From an uncultured Lachnospiraceae bacterium (GTDB taxonomy: Bacteria; Bacillota; Clostridia; Lachnospirales; Lachnospiraceae), in assembly GCA_947053345.1 (NCBI GenBank), contig CAMRSM010000018.1, forward strand, positions 1-64,000: DNA of 64,000 nucleotides. Reading direction: 5' to 3'. Every line of letters begins with the position of its first letter. Positions within the stretch are counted from its first letter, which is position 1. Both the position numbers and the translations under genes were made by a program. Below are positions 45,429 through 56,773 of this stretch, one piece after another. The notes beneath the pieces are model-generated. The model saw only the letters and a list, made by a program, of their open reading frames with translations, ran no database searches and had not been told where the DNA came from.

Positions 45429-46271
45429 TCAGATTACTCTCCTGACATGTCGGTTCACATGACAACATATATTTACCGCGACCGGAAGCCCGGCGATATG
45501 TGTTGGGTAGGTTTCAATATTTATCCCAAGCGCAGTTGTTCTTCCCCCAAGCCCGCCAGGTCCTAAACCAATCGCATTGATCTCTTGGAGCAATTCTTCC
45601 TCGAGTTTTTTGATATGTGGCATTTCGGACGGCGTATCTAAATTTCTCGTCAAAGCTTTTTTGGCAAGGATAGCGCATTTTTCAAAATCGCCGCCAATTC
45701 CGACACCGACTACCATCGGTGGGCATGCATTTGGCCCGGCAAGTTTAACGGTTTCAATTACCGCCTGCTTGACACCCTCAATACCATCTGCCGGTTTTAG
45801 CATGATTACACGGCTCATATTTTCACTGCCAAAACCTTTCGGTGCAATGGTGATTTCCAATGTTTCCCCTGGAACGATCTCATAATGGATAATACCCGGT
45901 GTGTTGTCCTTTGTATTTTCCCTAAGCAGCGGATCCCCGACAACAGATTTGCGCAGATAACCTTCCCGGTATCCCTGTCTGATTCCTTCGTTGACTGCAT
46001 CCCCAAGTGCACTTCCCTCGATGTGCAGATCCTGCCCGATATTTAAAAATACAATTGCCATCCCGGTATCCTGGCAAATCGGAATCTGCTCGGTTTCCGC
46101 AATCTCCATGTTTTCTTTCAGCTGTCCGAGGATTCTTTTTCCAAGTGCGGATTCCTCTGTTTCCCCTGCACAAAGTATCCTTCCCTTGACATCATCCGCA
46201 AGTGTCAAATTCGCCTCGATGCACATTTCTCGCACATTTTTAATGATTTCATCCGTATGGATTGTTCTCAT
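45429..46271 (-). CDS. fumA: Fumarate hydratase class I, alpha subunit
   Basis: 280 residues from ATG 46271 (GGAGGG upstream); four in-frame codons before it are unlikely to be used. Alpha-subunit features: AETEQIPICQDTGMAIVFLN (first cluster Cys), GDPLLRENTKDNTPGIIHYE, PKGFGSENMSRVIMLKPADG, VKLAGPNACPPMVVGVGIGG (Cys), GLGPGGLGGRTTALGINIET, and the final AVNICCHVNRH. Oxygen-labile 4Fe-4S enzyme. Its beta partner is 4 kb away, which is unusual. Confidence 0.93.
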   Translation of the reverse strand: MRTIHTDEIIKNVREMCIEANLTLADDVKGRILCAGETEESALGKRILGQLKENMEIAETEQIPICQDTGMAIVFLNIGQDLHIEGSALGDAVNEGIRQGYREGYLRKSVVGDPLLRENTKDNTPGIIHYEIVPGETLEITIAPKGFGSENMSRVIMLKPADGIEGVKQAVIETVKLAGPNACPPMVVGVGIGGDFEKCAILAKKALTRNLDTPSEMPHIKKLEEELLQEINAIGLGPGGLGGRTTALGINIETYPTHIAGLPVAVNICCHVNRHVRRVI

Positions 46272-46395
46272 ATATCCCTCCATTCTGCTGGCATTTGTTG
46301 GCCTCTCAAAATTTATTTATCGACAAGGTAGGAATAATTCCCATCCGGGCACATGATGCGATAAAAGCTATTTTCATTTCCCTGTGTATAACAAA

Positions 46396-46429
46396 GGCTG
46401 CCGGACTCTCCGTAAAAAGTCTGACAGCC
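46396..46429 (-). terminator. Probable terminator after gyrA
   Basis: Stem GGCTGTCAGACT / AGTCCGGCAGCC (imperfect) with TTTGTT following on the minus strand, 12 bases after the gyrA stop. Confidence 0.6.
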
Positions 46430-46440
46430 CCAAAGTTGCT

Positions 46441-49179
46441 TTATTTTGATTCCTCTTCTTCCTGATCCTTTAACGCGCGCTCCACGAGTTTATTGATATC
46501 CGATAAATCTTCTTCCTTTAACGGATTTTCCTGCGCAAAGTCCTCTTTGTTTGTTGCATTTGTTTCTTCAGTTTCTTCGGAAACCCTCATTTTTGTTTCT
46601 GTCACCGGCTCAGTTTCCGTCTGCGCGGACGCTTCCGGGTTTTCAGAATCTTCCTCTGCACCCTCCACCGGAATATTTTCTTCTGCAAGCTCCTGCTCCA
46701 GCTTCTTTAAAATATCTTCCTCATTTGTTGCAGTGCTGCTTTCCCTCACCTTTGCGACACTTGCCACGCGGATATCCTTTTCAGTATCAATATCCATAAG
46801 TTTTACACCGGAAGTGATCCTTCCAAGCTTGCTAATCCCGGAAACTAAAAGTCTTATGATAATACCTTCATTTGTGATAATCATAATCTCATTATCATCA
46901 TTGACCGCTTTTGCCCCCACCACACTTCCGGTTTTTTCCATAATCTTGTAACATTTTACACCTTTGCCACCGCGGTGCTGGCAGGAAAATTCCTCCATAT
47001 CCGTCAATTTTCCATAACCGTTTTCTGAGACAGTCAACATGTACTTTCCCTGAGAATCAATCTGCATCGCAACAACCTCATCCTCCGGGGCAAGATTCAT
47101 ACCGATCACACCCATCGAAGTACGCCCTGTACTGCGCACATCCTTTTCATTAAAACGGATGCACATGCCGTCTTTTGTCATCAGGAAAACGTCCTTATGA
47201 TTGTTGGTCGTCTTTACTTCGATCAGCTCGTCCTCTTCTTTCAGGCTGATTGCCTGAAGACCGTTTTTACGGATATTTTCATACTCCCGTATTTTTGTCT
47301 TTTTTACCACGCCTTTTTTTGTCGCCATGAAAAGAAAGCGGTTGTCCTCATATTCTTTGAGTGAAATGACGGCCGTGATCTTTTCCTGCGGGAGCAACTG
47401 CAAAAGATTGATGATCGCAGTACCGCGCGCCGTGCGGGAGGATTCCGGGATTTCATATGCTTTCAGGCGGTACACGCGCCCTTTGTTCGTGAAAAACATG
47501 ATATAATGATGGTTTGTCGTCATAAACAGATCTTCGATGAAATCTTCATCCAATGTCTGCATACCTTTGATTCCTTTGCCGCCGCGGTGCTGGCTCTTAA
47601 AATTATCAACCGACATGCGCTTGATATATCCAAGTCTCGTCATCGCGATCACAACATTATCATCCGGAATCAGGTCTTCCATATTGATGTCAAATTCATC
47701 ATAACCGATGGAGGTTCTGCGCTCATCACCGTATTTTCCGCGGATCACCAGCAGTTCGTCGCGCACAACACCAAGCAGCACTTTCTCATCCCCCAGGATT
47801 TCTTTAAAACGTTCGATCTGCTTTTGGAGATCAGCATATTCACTCTCCAGCTTCTCGCGCTCCAAGCCTGTCAGCGCGCGCAGACGCATATCGACAATCG
47901 CCTGGGCTTGCAGGTCGTCAAGTGCAAAGCGCTCCATCAACCGTTCTTTTGCAATCGGTGTCGTCTTAGAAGAGCGAATAATACTGATGACTTCGTCAAT
48001 ATTGTCAAGTGCGGTGATCAAACCCTTCAAAATATGGGCGCGTTCTTCTGCCTTATTTAAATCGTACTGCGTCCTTCTTGTTACGACTTCTTCCTGATGT
48101 TTTAAGTAATAATCAAGCATCTGCAGGAGATTTAGTATTTTCGGCTCATTGTTCACAAGAGCCAGCATAATCACGCCGAAGGTATCCTGCAGCTGGGTAT
48201 GTTTATATAATTGATTTAACAGAACTGTCGGGTTTGCGTCGCGGCGCAGTTCTATGACAATACGCATACCTTCCCGGTTGGACTCGTCGCGCAGCTCCGT
48301 GATGCCGTCAATCTTTTTGTCGCGTACCAGTTCCGCGATTTTCTCAATCAGACGCGCCTTATTTACCATATACGGAAGTTCAGTCACAACAATGCGGTTC
48401 TTTCCGTTTGCCATCGGCTCAATATTCGTAACCGCGCGCACACGGATCTTTCCGCGCCCGGTGCGGTAGGCTTCCTCGATGCCGCGTGTTCCGAGGATCA
48501 TTGCACCTGTCGGGAAATCAGGACCTTTTACCACCTCAAGAACTTCCTCCATCGTAGTTTCCTTGTCCTGTATCTTATTTTCGATCAGTTTTACAACTGC
48601 ATTCACGACTTCCCCTAAATTGTGCGGCGGGATGTTTGTCGCCATGCCGACCGCAATACCGGATGTCCCGTTCACCAGGAGATTCGGTATCCGGGAAGGA
48701 AGCACATCCGGCTCTTTCTCTGTCTCATCAAAGTTCGGCGAGAAATTTACGATGTTTTTCCCGATGTCTGCAAGCATCTCCATCGAAATTTTACTTAAGC
48801 GGGCCTCCGTATAACGCATCGCTGCGGCACCGTCCCCGTCGACGGAACCGAAATTCCCGTGCCCGTCCACAAGAGGATACCGGGTGGACCAATCTTGTGC
48901 GAGGTTGACGAGCGCACCGTAAATGGAGCTGTCACCGTGCGGGTGGTATTTACCCATCGTATCACCGACAATACGCGCGCATTTACGGTGCGGTTTATCC
49001 GGTCCGTTGTTGAGTTCGATCATAGCATAGAGGATCCTTCTCTGTACCGGCTTTAAACCGTCGCGCACATCCGGGAGCGCACGTGCCGCAATGACGGACA
49101 TGGCATACTCGATATAAGAGTTTTCCATTGTCTTTTTCAGATCGACATCGTTGATTTTATCAAATATTGTATCGTCCAT
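46441..49179 (-). CDS. gyrA: DNA gyrase subunit A
   Basis: 912 residues; longer than the ~820-870 usual for Firmicutes because of an acidic C-terminal tail (last ~100 residues, many Glu and Thr). Catalytic Tyr in [20 protein letters not shown], quinolone region [20 protein letters not shown] (wild-type-like Ser), coiled-coil tower, and beta-pinwheel blades with the GyrA box [12 protein letters not shown] and [12 protein letters not shown]. With GyrB it introduces negative supercoils. ATG 49179, 34 bases after gyrB stop. Confidence 0.98.
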   Translation of the reverse strand: MDDTIFDKINDVDLKKTMENSYIEYAMSVIAARALPDVRDGLKPVQRRILYAMIELNNGPDKPHRKCARIVGDTMGKYHPHGDSSIYGALVNLAQDWSTRYPLVDGHGNFGSVDGDGAAAMRYTEARLSKISMEMLADIGKNIVNFSPNFDETEKEPDVLPSRIPNLLVNGTSGIAVGMATNIPPHNLGEVVNAVVKLIENKIQDKETTMEEVLEVVKGPDFPTGAMILGTRGIEEAYRTGRGKIRVRAVTNIEPMANGKNRIVVTELPYMVNKARLIEKIAELVRDKKIDGITELRDESNREGMRIVIELRRDANPTVLLNQLYKHTQLQDTFGVIMLALVNNEPKILNLLQMLDYYLKHQEEVVTRRTQYDLNKAEERAHILKGLITALDNIDEVISIIRSSKTTPIAKERLMERFALDDLQAQAIVDMRLRALTGLEREKLESEYADLQKQIERFKEILGDEKVLLGVVRDELLVIRGKYGDERRTSIGYDEFDINMEDLIPDDNVVIAMTRLGYIKRMSVDNFKSQHRGGKGIKGMQTLDEDFIEDLFMTTNHHYIMFFTNKGRVYRLKAYEIPESSRTARGTAIINLLQLLPQEKITAVISLKEYEDNRFLFMATKKGVVKKTKIREYENIRKNGLQAISLKEEDELIEVKTTNNHKDVFLMTKDGMCIRFNEKDVRSTGRTSMGVIGMNLAPEDEVVAMQIDSQGKYMLTVSENGYGKLTDMEEFSCQHRGGKGVKCYKIMEKTGSVVGAKAVNDDNEIMIITNEGIIIRLLVSGISKLGRITSGVKLMDIDTEKDIRVASVAKVRESSTATNEEDILKKLEQELAEENIPVEGAEEDSENPEASAQTETEPVTETKMRVSEETEETNATNKEDFAQENPLKEEDLSDINKLVERALKDQEEEESK

Positions 49180-49213
49180 TTATTTCCCCATTTCTGCGCT
49201 GAAAACCACGCAA

Positions 49214-51154
<1,941 letters not shown>

Positions 51155-51237
51155 TCATCCTTCCAAATAAATTTCATAATAAATGTTTTTCGGGTAATAC
51201 AAACCGATAAATCATTTCTGTCCAAATGACTGTTATT

Positions 51238-52317
51238 TCATATTTCTACACTGCCTTCCGTGACGTGATAAATCCGGTCCGAGTGTATCCTCTCTTTTAC
51301 GAATTCTTCCAGTCCCGTGCAGGTAATGACTGTCTGTATGTTCTGTATGCTGTCAAGCAGCTGCGTCTGCCGGTTGCGGTCAAGTTCGGAAAGCACATCA
51401 TCTAACAGTAATACCGGATCCTCCTTGATCGTCCTTTTTACGAGTTCGATCTCCGCAAGCTTTACGGAAAGCGCCGAAGTCCTCTGCTGTCCCTGTGAAC
51501 CGAATTTCCGGATATCTTCTCCCCCGAGTAAAAAACTGATATCGTCGCGGTGCGGCCCGCGCAATGTACTTTTTAATATCAATTCCTTTTCCCGGCTATC
51601 CCGCAAGACAGAGAGAAATTCATCCTCGTCCACATTTGGTTCGTAACAAAGCTCCAAACTTTCCTTTCCCTTGGAAAGATGTTTATGCATCGGTCCGACC
51701 AATTCATTGAGATCCCTGATAAAGTTCTTTCTTGTACGGATAATTTTTTTTCCATATTCTGTAAGTTGTTCGTCCCATACCTGAAGTGTGTCCGTAAGTC
51801 TGGGATCAAATCCAATTTGCTTAAGTAGATTGTTTCGCTGTTCTAATATTTTGTTATATTTTGTCAGATCATGCATATAAATCTTATCCAGCTGGCAAAG
51901 TTCCATATCAACCAAACGCCGTCGTTCCGCCGGTCCATCCTTTATAACAGAAAGATCCTCCGGGGAAAACGAGATCACATGTAAAAAACCATATAATTCG
52001 GATGACTTTTTGACCGGAAGCCCATCAACCGCCACGCTTTTGGCTTTTGCTTTACGGAGGTGCATATCAAGCTTATGCGGCATTTCCGCCCGCTCTACAT
52101 ACATGCGGATATGGGATTCCTCATCCCCAAACCTTATCATCTCCTTGTCCTTGCTGCCTTTCTGCGATTTGGTCGTGGCACAGACACAGATTGCTTCCAA
52201 AATATTTGTTTTTCCCTGCGCGTTGTCCCCGTAAAGAATATTGACTCCCTTTGAAAACTCAAGAGAAAGCTTTTCATAATTACGGAAATTGCTCAATTCA
52301 AGCGATTTGATTACCAT
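51238..52317 (-). CDS. recF: DNA repair protein RecF
   Basis: 359 residues. SMC-like ATPase: start MVIKSLELSNFRNYEKLSLE, Walker A YGDNAQGKTNILEAIC, signature KFGSQGQQRTSALSVKLAEI, Walker B DPVLLLDDVLSELDRNRQ. Loads RecA at single-strand gaps with RecO and RecR. It lies in the conserved dnaA-dnaN-S4-recF-gyrB order. ATG 52317; the S4-domain gene ends 44 bases upstream. Confidence 0.96.
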   Translation of the reverse strand: MVIKSLELSNFRNYEKLSLEFSKGVNILYGDNAQGKTNILEAICVCATTKSQKGSKDKEMIRFGDEESHIRMYVERAEMPHKLDMHLRKAKAKSVAVDGLPVKKSSELYGFLHVISFSPEDLSVIKDGPAERRRLVDMELCQLDKIYMHDLTKYNKILEQRNNLLKQIGFDPRLTDTLQVWDEQLTEYGKKIIRTRKNFIRDLNELVGPMHKHLSKGKESLELCYEPNVDEDEFLSVLRDSREKELILKSTLRGPHRDDISFLLGGEDIRKFGSQGQQRTSALSVKLAEIELVKRTIKEDPVLLLDDVLSELDRNRQTQLLDSIQNIQTVITCTGLEEFVKERIHSDRIYHVTEGSVEI

Positions 52318-52361
52318 GCTATTGCACCATCTGTCTAAAAAAGGAATAAATTTACATTACT

Positions 52362-52580
52362 TTACATTTTATTGCTGACAACTTTAAAACTCTTTCCCTC
52401 ATATTCTACGAGATCCCCATCCACAAGTTTTTTACCCCGCTGGACTGCCGTTTCCCCATTGCATTTTACTTTTCCCGATGTTATCACTTCTTTTGCCTCC
52501 ACTCCGGAGTCAACAAGCCCTGCAAGTTTTAGTGCCTGTCCAAGCTTGATAAAATCGTCCTTGATCTGTATGGATTCCAT
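52362..52580 (-). CDS. yaaA: S4-domain RNA-binding protein (RlbA/YaaA family)
   Basis: 72 residues: IKLGQALKLAGLVDSGVEAK, EVITSGKVKCNGETAVQRGK and KLVDGDLVEYEGKSFKVV make a single S4 domain with the alphaL turn and a short strand. In Bacillus the gene between dnaN and recF is linked to the ribosome large subunit. Position is fully conserved. Confidence 0.94.
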   Translation of the reverse strand: MESIQIKDDFIKLGQALKLAGLVDSGVEAKEVITSGKVKCNGETAVQRGKKLVDGDLVEYEGKSFKVVSNKM

Positions 52581-52640
52581 CTAAACCATTACCCTTTCCT
52601 TACCGAAATGCAATACATTTCGATAAAACATCAAAAATGA

Positions 52641-53762
52641 TCAAATATTTGCTGCATTAAAGTTAACCGGAAGAATCAGATATATATAGGATTCTTCCTT
52701 ATCTTTGATAAAACAAGGGGCTTTTGGATTGATCATATAGATCGTGACTTCCTCATCGTCTACCACGCGCAGAACATCCATAAGGAATTTCGGATTAAAA
52801 CCGATCAAGATATCTTTGCCCTCTTTCTTTATATCAATTTCCTCCTTCATTGAACCAATGTTGGAATTGATGCGCAATTCCATATTATCATCCGTAACAC
52901 CGACAATAATCGGCTTCTTTTCTGACTCTTTAATCAAAAGAGTGGAACGGTCAATACAATTAAAGAATTCTTTTTTATTGATCACTATCTTTGTCTCATA
53001 ATCATTCGAAAGCATCTGGTTGATCTTATAATACTCCCCCTCAATGAGACGGGAAAGTACAAGCGTATCCTCAAATTCAAAGAGAATATGCTTATCAGTA
53101 AAATAAATCGTCACTTCGTCCGCCATCTCACCCGAAAGGATCTTGCTGATCTCGGTCAATGTTTTCCCTGGTACAATCACTTTAATATTTCCATAATTTT
53201 CCTTTAATTGAATCTTGCGGATGGAAATCCGGTGCCCGTCCAAGGAAACAACACGCAGCTCGGCACCTATGATCTCAAAAAGTTCGCCTGTCATAATCTT
53301 GTTTGCTTCATTATCCGAAATGGAAAAAACAGTCTGACGAATGACTTCTTTTAATGTAAACTGCGAAAGTACGACTGCTTCCTTGCGTTCAATGCGCGGA
53401 AGGGTTGGAAACTCATCCGCCGATTTTCCGGCAATGTTAAACTTTGCCTTCTCACATGTGATCGTCATCATGAATCTGTCGTCTGTTTCAACGGTAACAT
53501 CGTTATCAGAAAGCTTACGGATAATTTCGGAGAAAACTTTCGCGTTGATTGCAATAATCTTATTTGTACTTGCGTCAATGATATCTCCTTTTACGATTGT
53601 TTCAATGGCAAGTTCCATATCGTTTGAAACCAGCTTGATATGGTTTTCAGAAACATCAATCACCATACATTCCAAGATCGGGAGGGTTGTTTTTGAGGAG
53701 ACAGCCCTTAGTACAATGTTTACACTGTTCAAAAGTTCCGATTTTTTACAAATGATTTTCAT
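52641..53762 (-). CDS. dnaN: DNA polymerase III beta subunit (sliding clamp)
   Basis: 373 residues. Three clamp domains: MKIICKKSELLNSVNIVLRA, VSSKTTLPILECMVIDVSEN; middle GDIIDASTNKIIAINAKVFS; late DILIGFNPKFLMDVLRVVDD and ending YIYLILPVNFNAANI. Ring-shaped clamp that tethers polymerase III. Usual location downstream of dnaA. ATG 53762. Confidence 0.97.
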   Translation of the reverse strand: MKIICKKSELLNSVNIVLRAVSSKTTLPILECMVIDVSENHIKLVSNDMELAIETIVKGDIIDASTNKIIAINAKVFSEIIRKLSDNDVTVETDDRFMMTITCEKAKFNIAGKSADEFPTLPRIERKEAVVLSQFTLKEVIRQTVFSISDNEANKIMTGELFEIIGAELRVVSLDGHRISIRKIQLKENYGNIKVIVPGKTLTEISKILSGEMADEVTIYFTDKHILFEFEDTLVLSRLIEGEYYKINQMLSNDYETKIVINKKEFFNCIDRSTLLIKESEKKPIIVGVTDDNMELRINSNIGSMKEEIDIKKEGKDILIGFNPKFLMDVLRVVDDEEVTIYMINPKAPCFIKDKEESYIYLILPVNFNAANI

Positions 53763-54067
53763 ACCGTGTATAACTCCTTTCGGGGAAAATGAGCAATATA
53801 TATATAAAATATTATCTCGTCGTAGTAATAGGGGGCGTTGATTCGTGTATAACCCCGCAAAAGCTGACAGATGCTTGCTTTTATGGAAAAAATGGATGTG
53901 GATGGAAGGTTCAAAATGCCAGTTTAAGTTAAAATACAGTTTTGAACCTTCTCAGGTTATCCATCGAAGTTCCACACGAAAAAAACTCTTTATCCACAAA
54001 GGATGTGGACAAGGCCATAAACAATTTTCTATGCGCAGCAGCACAGAGAAAAAATTTTTCCTCCCGC
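53763..54067. other. dnaN-dnaA intergenic region with DnaA boxes and an 11-bp inverted repeat
   Basis: Contains a perfect DnaA box TTATCCACA (53990-53998), a one-mismatch box TGTGGACAA (54004-54012) and weaker ones near 53895 and 53957. Also AAGGTTCAAAA (53906-53916) and its exact complement TTTTGAACCTT (53940-53950). Likely the second half of a bipartite origin, plus the dnaN leader. Confidence 0.7.
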
Positions 54068-55456
54068 CTATTGGGTAGGGTTGATTTTCTTTATTAATAC
54101 ATCAATTGTGTTTTTGATGTTGTTTTTATTAAGAGTCAGATCACTTTCGACTTTGTCGTAGCCATGGATGATCGTAGAATGGTCACGGTTTCCCAAAAGC
54201 CGCCCGATGTCCGTGACGGAATTTGTCGTTAGCTTTTTGGATAGATACATTGCGATCTGTCTTGGATAAGCGATATTGCGGCTGCGGCTGTTTGAGTAGA
54301 TGTCATTCTGGGAAATGTTGAAGTGCTCCGCAATGATGTCTACAATATGGTCAACTGTGATCACCTTATTTCCGTCCGTGGATATCGTATCTTTTAGCGC
54401 TTCCTGCGCAAGTTCCAGCGTGAGTTCTCTTTTTTGCAGGGAAGAAAAAGCATTTACTCTGTTTAGGGATCCTTCCAGGTCGCGGATGTTCGATTTGACA
54501 TTCTTTGCTATGTAGTCAAGGATTTCGTCCGTGACCTTTGTCGCGCCGATATCATCGCGCCGTTTTTGGAGGATCGCCATTCTTGTCTCATAATCCGGCT
54601 GCTGGATATCAACGGTCAAACCCCAGTCAAATCTTGAGCGGAGCCGTTCTTCGAGGGTGACCATATCCCTTGGCGGCTTGTCCGACGAAATGATGATCTG
54701 TTTTTTTGCCTCATAAAGTGTGTTGAATGTATGGAAAAATTCTTCCTGTGTGCTTTCCTTTCCTATTATAAACTGAATATCGTCAATTAGCAGAACGTCG
54801 ACATTGCGGTACTTGTTCCGGAATTCTGTCGGTGTTGTATTACTTTTGGATCCGGTTCGGATGGATTCGATCAGTTCATTCGTAAAACTTTCACTTGTCG
54901 TGAAAATAACCCTTGCTTTCGGGTTATGGTCAATGATATAGTGAGCGATCGAGTTCATGAGGTGGGTCTTCCCAAGTCCTGCCCCTCCGTAGATAAAGAG
55001 GGGATTATAAGTTTCTGCCGGAGATTCTGCCACGGCAAGCGAGGCGGCAAGAGCAAATTTATTATTTGGTCCAGGCACAAAAGTATCAAAAGTATATTTT
55101 GGATTTAGGGCTGGATGGTTTACATCAGTGTCCGTGGATTTGTTTTTCGGAAGGGAAGGTGTTTCCACGGTCTTTTCAATCTGGCTGCTCAAAATGAATT
55201 TCAGGTTGTAAAACTTACCGGTAAATTCTGCTATAGCAGTACTGAGAAAAGGTACATATTTTGTCTCAATATGCTTGATCCCAAGCTGGCCGACGAGCTG
55301 GTCGTCCACGCTGAAAATGATCTCATCCTTGGAATCGTCCACCTTATGTACCTTCAATGGCTGTAGCCACATGCGGTAAGATACCGGCGATACATCATAT
55401 TCCGTTCTGAGGAATTCCAGTATATCATCCCATTTTTCTTCTACTATCGTGTTCAT
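54068..55456 (-). CDS. dnaA: Chromosomal replication initiator DnaA
   Basis: 462 residues. Domain I (residues ~1-80, WDDILEFLRTEYDVSPVSYR), linker, AAA+ domain III: Walker A YGGAGLGKTHLMNSIAHYII, Walker B VLLIDDIQFIIGKE, and domain IV with the DnaA signature LGNRDHSTIIHGYDKVESDL. Binds DnaA boxes and opens the origin. Boxes lie on both sides of the gene, so it is probably autoregulated. ATG 55456. Confidence 0.98.
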   Translation of the reverse strand: MNTIVEEKWDDILEFLRTEYDVSPVSYRMWLQPLKVHKVDDSKDEIIFSVDDQLVGQLGIKHIETKYVPFLSTAIAEFTGKFYNLKFILSSQIEKTVETPSLPKNKSTDTDVNHPALNPKYTFDTFVPGPNNKFALAASLAVAESPAETYNPLFIYGGAGLGKTHLMNSIAHYIIDHNPKARVIFTTSESFTNELIESIRTGSKSNTTPTEFRNKYRNVDVLLIDDIQFIIGKESTQEEFFHTFNTLYEAKKQIIISSDKPPRDMVTLEERLRSRFDWGLTVDIQQPDYETRMAILQKRRDDIGATKVTDEILDYIAKNVKSNIRDLEGSLNRVNAFSSLQKRELTLELAQEALKDTISTDGNKVITVDHIVDIIAEHFNISQNDIYSNSRSRNIAYPRQIAMYLSKKLTTNSVTDIGRLLGNRDHSTIIHGYDKVESDLTLNKNNIKNTIDVLIKKINPTQ

Positions 55457-55483
55457 TCACCATTCCCCTTTTTGTTTCTTTGC

Positions 55484-55513
55484 ATAATATCAGATAGATA
55501 CATCATATAACAA
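55484..55513 (-). promoter_or_regulatory. Candidate dnaA promoter
   Basis: -35 TTGTTA (55513-55508), 18-base spacer, -10 TATTAT (55489-55484); start point about 35 bases before the dnaA ATG. Confidence 0.5.
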
Positions 55514-55814
55514 AATCGGAAATTTTGCAAGTGATAGTCACTTCTTGAAACGCCGCAAATTTTGTTTTATGGTACGGGCCGGTGGATAAATGGTGGAATT
55601 TCAGTGGAAGAGGCGTTGAACAAGCTGGTTGTGGATAACAAAATAAGCATTATACACGTGGAAAAAAGCCTGAAATACTCGTAAAATGATGGAATATGGG
55701 AAAAATAATAAACGACAACCAAGACATTATCCACATCTTATCAACGAGTCGTGGATAACTTTTAAAAGTTATAGAAAAACCGTGAAATTTTTATGGCGAA
55801 TCCAAAGAAAAGAC

Positions 55815-55843
55815 TTGACTTGTCCATATGATGCGAATATAAT
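55815..55843 (+). promoter_or_regulatory. rpmH promoter
   Basis: -35 TTGACT (55815-55820), 17-base spacer, -10 TATAAT (55838-55843); about 60 bases upstream of the rpmH start. Confidence 0.8.
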
Positions 55844-55903
55844 ATTAGGGTGCTATTTAATCGAAAATTGTGTGCAGACGCATGTTAAGGAGGTGTATTT
55901 GTT

Positions 55904-56038
55904 ATGAAGATGACATTCCAGCCGAAGAAGAGATCCAGAGCTAAGGTTCATGGCTTCCGCAAGAGAATGAGTACCGCAAATGGCAGGAAGGTTCTGTCCG
56001 CCAGAAGGGCAAAGGGAAGACATAAGATTTCTGCATAG
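55904..56038 (+). CDS. rpmH: Ribosomal protein L34
   Basis: 44 residues, usual length, highly basic: [51 protein letters not shown] 11 bases upstream of ATG 55904. Head of the rpmH-rnpA-yidD-yidC-jag-mnmE-mnmG-rsmG group that flanks oriC in most Firmicutes. Confidence 0.98.
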   Translation: MKMTFQPKKRSRAKVHGFRKRMSTANGRKVLSARRAKGRHKISA

Positions 56039-56157
56039 GTCGCATTATTGTGGCCTATCTTCTCTCATTGGATAAAATGTCTGATTCGGATTTGTCTTAT
56101 AACAAAAATGCCGGATGATTACAAAGCTGCATTGAGTGGCAGAATGAGAGGAAATTA

Positions 56158-56505
56158 TTGTTAAATTCATTAAAATCAAACAATGAATTTGGTGTTGTTT
56201 ACAGAAATGGAAAATCCTACGCTAACAAGTATTTGGTGATGTATGCGCTGAAGAATGATTTGAACAAAAATCGTATTGGTATATCTGTAAGCAAGAAAGT
56301 CGGGAATAGCGTAGTAAGGCACCGGGTAACGAGATTGATCAGGGAGAGTTACCGGTTGGGTGAGGCTACATTTCATACTGGGTACGACATAGTAGTTGTC
56401 GCAAGAGCAGGTGCAAGGGGAAAGAATTTTTCTGAGATCGACAGTGCAGTGAAGCATCTCGGAAAGCTGCACCGGATCATGAAGATGCCGGTGGCAGAAG
56501 AATAG
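56158..56505 (+). CDS. rnpA: Ribonuclease P protein component
   Basis: 115 residues from a TTG at 56158 with AGAGG six bases upstream. RnpA features: [40 protein letters not shown] with the RNR-like helix ([14 protein letters not shown]), and the C-terminal [20 protein letters not shown]. Binds the catalytic RNA to process tRNA 5' ends. Confidence 0.95.
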   Translation: MLNSLKSNNEFGVVYRNGKSYANKYLVMYALKNDLNKNRIGISVSKKVGNSVVRHRVTRLIRESYRLGEATFHTGYDIVVVARAGARGKNFSEIDSAVKHLGKLHRIMKMPVAEE

Positions 56506-56512
56506 AGCCAAA

Positions 56513-56725
56513 ATGAAAAAGGTACTTATTTTTTTCGTTCGGATATACAGAAAATATATATCGCCGTTAAAGGGTAGGCCGTCTTGTAGATATTTTCCTA
56601 CCTGCTCTCAGTATGCAATTGAAGCATTGGAAAAATATGGCGCGATCAAAGGAAGTTATCTTGCTTTGCGGAGGATACTTCGCTGTCATCCTTTTCATAA
56701 AGGAGGCTATGATCCGTTGCCATAA
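56513..56725 (+). CDS. yidD: Membrane protein insertion efficiency factor
   Basis: 70 residues. [60 protein letters not shown]: the conserved Cys and 'YxxxxSP...C+FxPTCSxYA' pattern of YidD. It lies 7 bases after rnpA and before yidC, the usual place. Peripheral membrane protein helping Sec/YidC insertion. Confidence 0.96.
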   Translation: MKKVLIFFVRIYRKYISPLKGRPSCRYFPTCSQYAIEALEKYGAIKGSYLALRRILRCHPFHKGGYDPLP

Positions 56726-56773
56726 TTTGATGCTTCAATTTTTTATTTCATTAGTCCAAAGGAGGATTTTTCG

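Larger units (their letters stand above)
55457..55903. other. oriC: oriC region (dnaA-rpmH intergenic)
   Basis: 447 AT-rich bases with TGTGGATAA (55630-55638) and TTATCCACA (55727-55735) perfect DnaA boxes and one-mismatch boxes GGTGGATAA (55581-55589) and CGTGGATAA (55750-55758). Transcription diverges from here (dnaA left, rpmH right). The AT-rich stretch between 55640 and 55730 is a candidate unwinding element. Confidence 0.85.
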
